Below, in pieces: positions 26,345 through 34,502 of a DNA stretch of 64,000 nucleotides. Both the position numbers and the translations under genes were made by a program. Under the pieces are notes generated by a model. The model had not been told where the DNA came from and did no database searches. It was given only the letters and a program-made list of their open reading frames with translations. This stretch comes from Io17-Chloro-G2 sp963663135 (lineage in GTDB: Bacteria > Chloroflexota > Dehalococcoidia > Lucifugimonadales > UBA3495), in NCBI GenBank assembly GCA_963663135.2, contig CAXXRM010000005.1:1240001-1304000 (forward strand), given 5' to 3'. Each line of letters starts with the position of its first letter. The first letter of the stretch is position 1.

Positions 26345-26896
26345 ATGGCGAGAAAACCCCAAGCTCTCCCCGATTACTTCACCCCCGAGGAGGCCCGGGC
26401 GCTGGTGGCCGCGGCCCCTTCCTACCAGGTGTGCATGGCCATGAGGGTAATGCTCCGGACCGGTCTGCGGGTCGGGGAGTGCCTCTCCCTCCGGGCAGCG
26501 GACCTCCGGTTTAACCAGGACCCCCCGATCATCTCCCTCAGGCCCGAGGTGACGGGGAACAAGAGCAAGAAGGGGCGAGAGGTCCCCATCCCCGATGACC
26601 TGGTGGAGAGCCTGGGAGACCTGGCGTCGGTCCACGCGAAGGACAGGGCCAGGGCGCTCTTTGACGTCAGCCGGCAGTGGGTCAGCAAGTCGATGAAGGA
26701 AGCCGCCGTCGCGGCGGGGCTGGACCCGGTGCGGGCCCACCCCCATGCCCTCCGGCACACCTACGGGCGGAGCGCCATCCTCAACGGGGTCCCCACGCCG
26801 GTGCTCCAGCAGTGGTTGGGGCATCACTCCCTGGCGGAGACTGAGCGGTATGTGCAGCTGGCCGGTGGCCACCACGACTGGGTGAAGAGGCTGTAG
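26345..26896 (+). CDS. Tyrosine recombinase catalytic domain protein
   Basis: 183 residues from ATG 26345. Arg42 (TGLRVGECL), a Lys/Arg-rich loop (GNKSKKGREV), His134 and Arg137 (HALRHTYGR), His160 (WLGHHSLAET), Tyr169. The N-terminal core-binding domain is missing, as in the recombinase at 11.2 kb. It may be a truncated or minimal integrase; its candidate sites lie directly upstream. Confidence 0.85.
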   Translation: MARKPQALPDYFTPEEARALVAAAPSYQVCMAMRVMLRTGLRVGECLSLRAADLRFNQDPPIISLRPEVTGNKSKKGREVPIPDDLVESLGDLASVHAKDRARALFDVSRQWVSKSMKEAAVAAGLDPVRAHPHALRHTYGRSAILNGVPTPVLQQWLGHHSLAETERYVQLAGGHHDWVKRL

Positions 26897-27387
26897 AAGG
26901 CCTGATTTGATGGAAGAACCAACGAGAAGGGCAACAGAAAAAGGGATGACGTTAACCATGCGACCAACGAGTACTTGGCCCATCTGCAGTCTCCGGCTGC
27001 GCAAAAGGATATTCTAAATGGAAATCCAACCTGAGATTCGGAGTCGACAAGGGTTCGCCAACGCCAGCGTTGTATTGGCCTCGTTATGAGGGAGAATGTC
27101 ACCGCGACAGCTTTGGCAACAGACCCGGCCGGGGAATCAGGACAGTTTCCGTGGCGACCTATTCGTCGTCTTGGGGATGGGAAGCCACATTCTGCCGGCT
27201 GTTGAATGCCTGGCCGCGATCAAAGGGACGGCCCCCCAGACCGCCCCCTCTGGACGTAGGTATTGCCCCAGCGAGGCGGTAGTCCGGGCCAGGGTAGACA
27301 TTGCGCCACTCTCGGGGAGTCGGGACGACCTGCTTCACTTTTAGGAAGCTGACGAGTTGACTTGGACTAATATCGAATGGATGCCTG
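26897..27387. other. Intergenic stretch, nothing recognised
   Basis: No gene-like frame with a start signal. It may hold the promoter of the RES-domain gene. Confidence 0.35.
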
Positions 27388-28941
27388 ATGGTAGATGTAA
27401 ATGACAACAACCCTGGAGATAGCCCTTTGAAGTCTGAAGGGACTCAGTATGTGTGCCATGCCTGCATAGACGATAGGGTTCTATCCAAACGGGTGGAGGA
27501 AGAAGGCGCCCAGACAGAATGCAGTTATTGCCATACGACGAGGGCTGCGTTCACCCTGGCGGATCTGTCTAACCGGATCCATCAGGTGCTGGAAGAGCAT
27601 TTCGAACCACTCCCGGAGAACGACGTCAGGGAACAACATAGGCAAGGCTTCAAAGACATTGAAACCGTTATAGAAGAGGTCGCTGGCCTTAAACCAGGCA
27701 TCGCGGCGGACGTGAGGGAATATTTGCTCAACAGGCTGGCTCAGACGAACAACGTTGCAGGAGGAGCGCAAAACCCTTACAGCCCTGGGATTTTGTATGT
27801 AGAACGTGAGGCTGACACCTCAGACCTCCACTCAGCCTGGTGGGGCTTCAAGGAAGAAATCCGTTCCCACGCCCGGTTCTTCGGGGCCACCACTGTGGCC
27901 ACGTTAGACAGGATTTTCAAAAACCTGGCTTCCCTCAGAACCATCTGTGGCAAACCAGTTATTCGTGAAATAAAGCCGGGCGCCAGGGATAGCTCTTTCT
28001 GGCGAGCTCGGATAGCCCATTCGGTGCCGGAAATGAACTCCATACTCGACCTCAACTTCTTGAGTAGTCAACTCGGTCCTCCCCCTTCGGACAAGGCTAC
28101 GGCTGGGCGAATGAACGCCGAGGGTATTCGGGTGTTCTACGGTGCCTTAGAAAAGGAAACATGCGTGTCAGAGGTTCGTGCCCCTGTGGGGAGCTTCGTG
28201 GTCCTTGTGAAGTTCGACCTGTTGAACCCGATCCGCGTCCTCGATCTTGAAGCACTGACGAGCGTGTATTCCGACTTCAGTCACTTTGATCCCAATTACA
28301 TTGAAAAACGAAACCTAGAGAGCTTCCTAAAGGAATTGGTTGGAGAAATGAGCAGGCCTGTCATGCCACATGAGGAGGATCGAGAATATATCGCAACCCA
28401 GAAGGTGTCCGAGTATTTGGCCAGCCAGGTCGAACCTCGCCTTCATGGGATTATCTTCAGTTCAGCCCAGACTGGAGGGGGCGGACGCAATGTAGTGCTG
28501 TTTAACGGTGCCTGTAGTGTTGAGGCTTATGAACCCCGTCCCGGAACGGGTCTTCGAGCCGCCCAGATACCGCGACAGCCGGGTATTCCACTACCAGGCA
28601 CCGAATCGAGCAAATATTTACTCATCCGAACTGAACCTCAGAGAGCAACTGCGGAAGCTCAACGGAGTGTTGAAGATCCTACGACCGTTGACCCAGAAAC
28701 CCAAGGCAATCACGAGGACAGCATACTTAAGCTCGACCCGGAAAGTGTGGAAGGTCTCATTATTTCTAGGGTCAAGTATTACTCAAAACCCCTAAACCTT
28801 ACGTACGATATTTCGTTGGTCACCAAGGGTATTAGTTTTCCTGCAATGACTGCCAAGGCTACCGTCTCTCGCAGGAAAAAGGACCAGGAAACGGGACAAG
28901 AGCCGATTGAGGTAGACCCGGAAGTTCAGACAAGTAGTTAA
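27388..28941 (+). CDS. RES-domain protein with N-terminal zinc/HEPN-RES region
   Basis: 517 residues. N-terminal CHACIDD..CSYCHTTRA zinc-like pairs, a helical section, then a RES-type domain from ~200: SSFWRARIA, AGRMNAEGIRVFYGAL, CVSEVRAPVG, and HGIIFSSAQTGGGGRNVVLF. RES domains in toxins degrade NAD+; here the domain is part of a large single protein with an N-terminus typical of defence-linked RES proteins. The last residues (QTSS) and stop appear to come from an IS3 fragment that begins near 28929, so the original C-terminus may have been longer. Confidence 0.82.
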   Translation: MVDVNDNNPGDSPLKSEGTQYVCHACIDDRVLSKRVEEEGAQTECSYCHTTRAAFTLADLSNRIHQVLEEHFEPLPENDVREQHRQGFKDIETVIEEVAGLKPGIAADVREYLLNRLAQTNNVAGGAQNPYSPGILYVEREADTSDLHSAWWGFKEEIRSHARFFGATTVATLDRIFKNLASLRTICGKPVIREIKPGARDSSFWRARIAHSVPEMNSILDLNFLSSQLGPPPSDKATAGRMNAEGIRVFYGALEKETCVSEVRAPVGSFVVLVKFDLLNPIRVLDLEALTSVYSDFSHFDPNYIEKRNLESFLKELVGEMSRPVMPHEEDREYIATQKVSEYLASQVEPRLHGIIFSSAQTGGGGRNVVLFNGACSVEAYEPRPGTGLRAAQIPRQPGIPLPGTESSKYLLIRTEPQRATAEAQRSVEDPTTVDPETQGNHEDSILKLDPESVEGLIISRVKYYSKPLNLTYDISLVTKGISFPAMTAKATVSRRKKDQETGQEPIEVDPEVQTSS

Positions 28942-29098
28942 CGGAGAGTCCCTCTCCTAACCCAAGGGCAACGGTGCTGTCGGGAAGAAGTGGGGAATGT
29001 CGAAAGAACGAAGGAAGCACAGCCCGGCCTTCAAGGCCAAGGTGGCTGTGGAGGCAGTGAAGGGGTGGAGAGACGAAAGCTCAACCAAAAACTGGTGA
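28929..29098 (+). mobile_element. IS3-family left-end/orfA remnant
   Basis: ATG at 28997 opens MSKERRKHSPAFKAKVAVEA, the classic start of IS3 OrfA, but stops after 33 codons in unrelated sequence. The leader (GACAAGTAG..AAGGGCAACGG..TGTCGGGAAG) matches, in reverse orientation, 52484-52600. Confidence 0.7.
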
Positions 29099-29521
29099 TT
29101 ATGGGGGCGGCGGCGGGTCGAGTGGCGCCGGGACCACGTCGAGAGAGGGGTCTTCCTCAATCCTCTGCCTGGCCAGCGCTTCCTTACGAGATGGCCGCTG
29201 AGAAGCGGTCTGTTGGTCAATAAGGAGGGTGATCGGGAGTGTCACTGGCCCTTGAGCGTAGGTGTAGCCGGAGACGTACTCGGAGTGGGGTTTGCAAAAT
29301 GCGCCGTCGTCGCAGGCCAACACCTGGCCGGGAACCATAACATGCCCCTTAACGCCAGGCATAAACCGGAACCTCTGCAAATTGTAGATCGCTTGCCGGC
29401 GCTTTTCGAAGGTTTCGGGGCGTCGCCTCAGGAGGTTGATTGTTCCGTCGGCGTCCCGCTCGTATATCCAGCAATGGTAGTGTCGGTCTACCACAATCCC
29501 CCCTGGTTTCGCTGCGTGCAA
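29099..29521 (-). CDS. Hypothetical protein
   Basis: 140 residues from 29521. Protein-like core (DRHYHCWIYERDADGTINLL, then RPETFEKRRQAIYNLQRFRF and HVMVPGQVLACDDGAFCKP). The tail PAPLDPPPPP meets the IS3 remnant, so the 3' end may have been replaced. No family recognised. Confidence 0.5.
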   Translation of the reverse strand: MHAAKPGGIVVDRHYHCWIYERDADGTINLLRRRPETFEKRRQAIYNLQRFRFMPGVKGHVMVPGQVLACDDGAFCKPHSEYVSGYTYAQGPVTLPITLLIDQQTASQRPSRKEALARQRIEEDPSLDVVPAPLDPPPPP

Positions 29522-29675
29522 TTTTACGTCACGAAACTCTGAGGGTCAAAACCCAGCCCCGTTCTCGACATCGAGCTGTGGCAACCGGGAGCAAAAACCA
29601 CCGGGAAACGCCCGATGACTCCCAGGGTACTGAAACGGGAATTTGAGCATTATCCTGGCAATGCCCGGACCGCGC

Positions 29676-29795
29676 TGGTTTACCTGGAGCTGGCGCCGGA
29701 CCCGTGGGGAATCCTGGCCTCGGTGCCGTGACTCATGGTCTCGGCGTCGGATGGGGAGAGGCATGGCCGGCAGTTGGAGGGGAAATTATGGTTGG
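29676..29795 (+). repeat. Copy of the recombinase 3' end and downstream DNA
   Basis: Matches 11805-11915 closely in the same orientation (GTTTACCTGGAGCTGGCGCC, GGACCCGT, CTGGCCTCGGT, ATGGTCTCGGCGTC, CCGGCAGTTG), including ~60 bases beyond the recombinase stop. It is either an integrase scar or a duplicated attachment site. Confidence 0.65.
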
Positions 29796-30375
29796 CCACC
29801 AGAAACCTCCGGTAACGAGGTTGGCCTTGCCCAGGCGTTAAACCGGTTGGTCAACACCATCGAGGGGCTGAAGATCACCGTCGGCCTCTCCGTGGATGAC
29901 GCGGAGTTAGACGGTTGAAGCTCTTGGGAACATCCGGTGTGACAATCCTTTGGAGCAGGGGTTTGCGCATCACTGGCATACATCGTCACAGACGAATTCA
30001 GCGTCTGGAGGATGGCCGTGATAGCTATCATGGGGGCAGGGGTGATGAAATCTGAGGGTTGGGAATTGTTTCCCGCCCTGGACTCCGATGAGGGTGCGGG
30101 ATACAAGCTTTGCGGCAAGCGTTTCTCCTGATAGGGCAAGTGCTGACCGGCTATAATCTGAAGGAGTAACAACATGCAGGTAGAATAGGCAGAAAGGGTA
30201 TGACGACAATGGAAAGCCAAAGGCAACCTGCTTTGCAACCATCCGGCGGTGGAAAGAGAACATTACCTTGTCGCCGATACAGGAGATGATGTCTGCACAA
30301 CATGCGGCCGAGCAGCAATGCGGGGAACACTGCAACAGGGCACATAAAAAAACCGATATAGGAAAGCCTTAATTG
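29796..30375. other. Intergenic stretch, nothing recognised
   Basis: Several frames cross it but none has a motif or good start signal. A short plus-strand stretch ending at 29918 (LNRLVNTIEGLKITVGLSVD) looks protein-like and may be a gene fragment. Confidence 0.3.
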
Positions 30376-30606
30376 ACGCCTGACTTCGGCAAAAGCGCCG
30401 CACTGGAAGAGGCCCGCAAGCATGGCCATGTCCTGACTCCCGGACGTTATGTCGGCGCGGAAGCTCTTGAGGACGACGGAGAGCCATTCACGGACAAGAT
30501 CACCCGCCTTACTTCCGAATGGTGGAAACAGTAGGCCGAGGCCAGAAAGCTGGACGCAGAGATTGAGGCCAACCTGGAGCGACTGGTGTTTGGAGAGAGC
30601 CTGTGA
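30376..30606 (+). pseudogene. HsdM C-terminal remnant
   Basis: Reads FGKSAALEEARKHGHVLTPG, RYVGAE..DDGEPF and ends LERLVFGESL, the conserved tail of type I methylase subunits. It has an in-frame TAG at 30532 and no upstream methylase domain. Its stop overlaps the start of the next gene. Confidence 0.8.
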
Positions 30607-31217
30607 ACGTCATCGATTCCCTATTCACTACCAAGTTTCAGGAGGATGGCAGCCATGGTCCAATGACACTCCCGGAATATGGCAGCCGATTCTTGGCTGA
30701 CATCGAGCATTGGCTTGGTCCGCGAGACCGTTCATATGCGTTGGTAGGCATAGACATCGACCGGACGCTAGACAATTCACCGCGACTCTGGTTTCCAGAC
30801 ATTGGCATTGCGCCGGATGATACTGAGCGACGGTCTAGACACATCGTTATTCGACTCGGCCCAACGGCTCTTACTGACCGTGTCCGTGCAAGATGGCAAC
30901 TCGCCCACGAGTGCGTCCATCTACTTGACCCCTGGAATCTGAGGGTGGATGGTCGGCCCACGAACTGGCTTGAAGAAGGCCTGGCAACGTGGTACCAAAA
31001 CTCTCGTGTACCAGAAGCGGAATTTCATGAAGGTTTGTACGCCTCAGCGGAAGACCTTGTTGGCCCTCTGATGGAAGAGTTGCCATCAGCAGTCAAACGT
31101 ATACGCCAAGAGCGAAGAGTGCGCATTGGCGAATTCACCCCTGATGTGTTACGGGTTTACTGCCCAGGGTTCCACGAAGAGACGTTGCAGAGACTTTGCC
31201 AGCCGTTTCAGCAATAA
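30603..31217 (+). CDS. Zincin-like metallopeptidase domain protein
   Basis: 204 residues from GTG 30603, with GGAGAG upstream. Motif HECVH in RWQLAHECVHLLDPW (~residue 100) and a downstream WLEEGLATWYQ (third-ligand glutamate position), a gluzincin layout. It precedes the AlbA-domain gene by 16 bases, so the two are probably one operon. Unlike the ImmA at 16 kb it has no linked XRE gene. Confidence 0.7.
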   Translation: MNVIDSLFTTKFQEDGSHGPMTLPEYGSRFLADIEHWLGPRDRSYALVGIDIDRTLDNSPRLWFPDIGIAPDDTERRSRHIVIRLGPTALTDRVRARWQLAHECVHLLDPWNLRVDGRPTNWLEEGLATWYQNSRVPEAEFHEGLYASAEDLVGPLMEELPSAVKRIRQERRVRIGEFTPDVLRVYCPGFHEETLQRLCQPFQQ

Positions 31218-31233
31218 AAGGAGCGGGTCTCCA

Positions 31234-32979
31234 ATGACACACAGCAACGATGAAGTCAGGCGCCACCTGAGATTGGGTGAGGACAGCAATTGGGAATTCA
31301 AAGAAGTCGGCTTCGCTGGTAACCAGCCGAGGGAACCGCGGCGAGACGACTTGGCGGACGAAATCGCCGCTTTCGCTAATGCGACCGGAGGGGTGCTGCT
31401 CTGTAGCGTCACAGAGGACGGCGATATCTTAGAAATGTCCCGCGAACAAATGAACCAATTGGAGCATCTAATCACCAATATATCCACGGACTCCATAAGG
31501 CCGCCGATCAGGGTAAATATCTTTCGCAGGGACGTCTCCACAGGTGGAGCGATCTTATTGGTAGAGGTGCCAGAAGGTCACGCCCAACATGACAGTCCAG
31601 GCGGCAGCTTCATCCGAGTCGGCAGTACAAAGCGGAGAATGACCAGCGAAGAACGCTTACGTCTTGCTCAGAGGCGCGGACAGGCAAGTTTCCTATGGTT
31701 CGACAAGCAACCTGTAGATGCAACAGGGTTCGGGACGCTCGATGAAGCTCTCTGGAAACCCTTGATAAGCGTCGAGGGCGCGGCTGACCCGGAACTGGCA
31801 CTGGAGAAGATGGGCCTCCTGGTCCAGGACCAAAACGGTACGCTTCGGGCCACCGTCGCTGGGGTTCTTCTGTGCAGCAGTTCACCTGAATATTGGCTGC
31901 CCAACGCCTGCATTACTGCGACACGTTACAGGGGTGCCGATAGGGCATCCGGTCAAATTGACTCACAGGTCATTGGGGGTCCTCTCGACAAACAAGTCAG
32001 GGAGGCTCTGGCTTTCGCCCTGCGGAATATGAGCGTTGCGGCCCGCAAAGAGCCTGCGCGCCAAGACCTGCCCCAGTACAGCGAGAAGGCGCTGTTTGAG
32101 GCTTTGGTCAATGCCGTGGTCCACCGTGACTACTCTATTAGGGGGAGCAGAATAAGGCTCTCAATGTTCGAGGACAGACTGGAAATCTGCTCACCCGGCG
32201 GTTTGCCCAACAACCTTACTCCAGAAAGCATGGGTGAGCGGCAGTCTACGCGCAACGAAGTTCTAACCTCGGTATTGGGCAGAATGAACGTTGGCGGCAT
32301 CGACGGCGCGGGTGGAAGACAGTTTTTTATGGAGCGGCGGGGGGATGGCGTTTCAATCATTCGCCGGGAAACCCAAGAACTATGTGGTTCCCTTCCCAAT
32401 TTTCGGGTGGTGGACGAAGCGGAATTGTGCCTCACGATCCCCGCTGCTCTATTGGAATTTACGTCGGCGAACGCTCTCATATCTGTACGCGGTTCCGGGA
32501 AGCCATTGACGGACGCCGAGGTGTTGGCGCTGTTCCCGAACAAGACTTGGAAGCACGTTGTCACCGATGCTAATGGGGAGGCAAGGGTTGACTTACATTC
32601 CACACACCTCCCGATGGTCGTGTTCGCGGTCGCTGACGGCTTTCGTGCGGGGCTTGAGAAGGAATGGATTCCTGCACAAAGAGCACTGGCCCTTGAACTG
32701 ACCCCCATACCCGGCGGCGGCTCCGTCATCTTTCAGGAGGCTACCGGGCATATCCCGGGCTTGTCAGGACGGCTAAACCCGATTCGGGACAGCCTCGACA
32801 GGACATACTTGTATGCGTCCAACATCTCTATCAATGAAGGGAAACAGCAACCCGTCCACTTCATCTTAGGAGAAGATTTGCTCCTCACCGATTCCCACGG
32901 GAATGAAGCGTTGGTCCGGATCGTGGGCATTGAGGGCCGGTCGGCGCTCGTGGAATACCATCCCGTTGCTGCGATTTAA
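31234..32979 (+). CDS. AlbA_2/Schlafen-type ATP-binding protein
   Basis: 581 residues from ATG 31234 (AAAAGGAG upstream). N-terminal AlbA_2 domain: NWEFKEVGF, DDLADEIAAFANATGG, IRVGSTKRRMTSEE. Middle HATPase-like region: ALFEALVNAVVHRDYSI and GRMNVGGIDGAGGRQF. The final ~170 residues look beta-rich (GKPLTDAEVLALF, VTDANGEARVDLHS, a carboxypeptidase-regulatory-like repeat). Such proteins are common in defence islands as nucleic-acid-binding regulators or effectors. The frame could extend to 31126, overlapping the upstream gene, but the site chosen has the better signal. Confidence 0.85.
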   Translation: MTHSNDEVRRHLRLGEDSNWEFKEVGFAGNQPREPRRDDLADEIAAFANATGGVLLCSVTEDGDILEMSREQMNQLEHLITNISTDSIRPPIRVNIFRRDVSTGGAILLVEVPEGHAQHDSPGGSFIRVGSTKRRMTSEERLRLAQRRGQASFLWFDKQPVDATGFGTLDEALWKPLISVEGAADPELALEKMGLLVQDQNGTLRATVAGVLLCSSSPEYWLPNACITATRYRGADRASGQIDSQVIGGPLDKQVREALAFALRNMSVAARKEPARQDLPQYSEKALFEALVNAVVHRDYSIRGSRIRLSMFEDRLEICSPGGLPNNLTPESMGERQSTRNEVLTSVLGRMNVGGIDGAGGRQFFMERRGDGVSIIRRETQELCGSLPNFRVVDEAELCLTIPAALLEFTSANALISVRGSGKPLTDAEVLALFPNKTWKHVVTDANGEARVDLHSTHLPMVVFAVADGFRAGLEKEWIPAQRALALELTPIPGGGSVIFQEATGHIPGLSGRLNPIRDSLDRTYLYASNISINEGKQQPVHFILGEDLLLTDSHGNEALVRIVGIEGRSALVEYHPVAAI

Positions 32980-33366
32980 ATGGGAATTACATACTTGTGT
33001 ACCAAACTGCAAGCTGCGAGGTTGGCGGTATGACAGCCGTCGCATAAGCCGTGTTTGTAGAGCGATTCGGGGTAGCTAACCAGCCTCTCGCACTCTCCGC
33101 AGTGATATTGCTGTTTGACCGGCGAATCGTAGAATCCCCGCTTTGGTGCTGGCCGTGACTTCGACGGAGGGCACCGGGGCTGTACCCGGCGCCGGAATCA
33201 TAGTTGGGCTGGTCCCGCCCTTGCCGGGATGGTGGAGTTGTGCAGCGATAAGTCGGTCGATGCAATAGACCGGCGCGCTGGTTTCGATGTGACCTGACAG
33301 CTGCAGGCGGAGGTTGAGATGGTAAAGCGCGGCCCGGGTGTCAATGGCGGAGGCATGTTGGGCCAC
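32976..33366 (-). pseudogene. Frameshifted zinc-finger-like gene
   Basis: N-terminal part from 33366 (SAIDTRAALYHLNLRLQLSG, YCIDRLIAAQLHHPG), C-terminal part in another frame (QQYHCGECERLVSYPESLY, then HGLCDGCHTANLAACS), ending at 32976 where it overlaps the AlbA gene's stop tail to tail. The switch lies in a C-rich stretch near 33175-33190. A piece of its N-terminus recurs at 47760-47820. Confidence 0.5.
33148..33173. repeat. GGCCGTGACTTCGACGGAGG repeat, copy 2
   Basis: Identical over 26 bases to 24941-24966. Here it lies inside the frameshifted zinc-finger-like gene, at the linker where the reading frame changes. Confidence 0.5.
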
Positions 33367-33417
33367 TGGGGTGTCGCTGTTCAGGATAAATGTCCGTCTA
33401 ACCGTTCGGCAGAAATG

Positions 33418-33777
33418 TCACCCGTTTGGTCTTCGGTCGCATCCCGTCAAATACCGGCTTAGGCCCGCTGCGTCGCCTTTCCCACGAACTTCGACACAGT
33501 AGTAACAGTCAGGCGTCGGCGGATCGGCAACGATGGTCACCCTGCCCAGGTGGCCGTGGTATTTCATGAACAGTCTGGGCTGGTCGTTCTTCCCCGTGGC
33601 TACAAGCATGAACTCGGTTACGGCCAGCGAAGCGACGACACCGTTGATTGATACCACGGAAGGACCAACTTCACCCAAAACTTCTGTCGGCACCCCGTAA
33701 ATGGCCTGGTGATCTTGTCGTTGCACGAATATTGGTCGAACGAGCTCTGGAACGAAATAGACTACGAACCAGGGCAT
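33418..33777 (-). pseudogene. ThiF/E1-like protein, C-terminal fragment
   Basis: 119 residues: EVGPSVVSINGVVASLAVTE FMLVATG, then GHLGRVTIVADPPTPDCYYC. This pattern ends many bacterial E1-like (ThiF) proteins; the nucleotide-binding half is missing. It shows a second E1 gene once existed here, unrelated in position to the operon at 13-17 kb. Confidence 0.6.
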
Positions 33778-34087
33778 TTCGAATCAATGGTCAAAAATGT
33801 GAGGTGCTAGCGCGAACTCAATTGAATTCACAGGTGCTGCAGTACGTGGACGGCTCCTTCTGTTTGACGTCAACTACCTTTGCCGGAAAGCGGGGGTCAA
33901 ACAATGTCCGAAGCCTCTCCCCGGTGGCATGTCCTAGCAGCGTGTCCGAGGATTAGATTTTTGGAGACGAAAAGCGCCACTGTCTAATCTCATCGGTGAC
34001 TAATAGGCTCTAATAAAACAGTAACCGGAGTAATTAACTTTGTTGATGACGAGATTCGTTTAGAACATTGTTTCTCAGACAGGCTGC
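33778..34087. other. Intergenic stretch, relatively AT-rich
   Basis: No gene seen. The second half (33955-34085) is more AT-rich than its surroundings and adjoins the IS630-derived element. Confidence 0.35.
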
Positions 34088-34089
34088 TA

Positions 34090-34345
34090 GTAGTCAGTCA
34101 ACAGTGTAATCAAAAGGGCAAATGCGGTGAAGTTTGGTTCGGGCGTCCTGGGTGTCGCCTGGCGAAGATTACTATTCCAGGGATGACTCCCGACTAACTT
34201 AAGATGTCACACCGTGACCGCTGGGGCGGACTCACCAGTTAGTCTCCTCTGCACGGCCCGGATACGGGCATAAATCTGCTACCAAGTAACAAGCAGTTAC
34301 TTGCCTCTGCACGGCCCGGAACACGGGCATAGGGATGCTGACTAC
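34090..34345 (-). mobile_element. Non-autonomous IS630 derivative (MITE-like), 256 bp
   Basis: Flanked by TA (34088-34089 and 34346-34347). Its left ~60 bases match the transposase-end of the IS630 at 40560-40624 and its right 161 bases (34185-34345) match 39240-39400, both reverse-complemented; the transposase is deleted. Both ends read GTAGTCAG inward, versus GTACTCAG in the full element. It contains two copies of CCTCTGCACGGCCCGG. Confidence 0.88.
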
Positions 34346-34502
34346 TAGTCTGGCCGGATTAGTCTCCTTTTCTTATTGATGGTAACGATGCAACTGATCG
34401 CCTGGCACGCTCTCCGGAATCTGCGGAAGTGTAGTTGGCTATGTGCAGATGTGGCGGCTATGAGCACCATCGCACACGAAGTCCCTCTGACAATTGCGCA
34501 CC

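Noticed and set aside
29786..30429. Two overlapping minus-strand frames of 120-150 residues
   Set aside because: No motif or ribosome-binding site, and they overlap the HsdM remnant on the plus strand.
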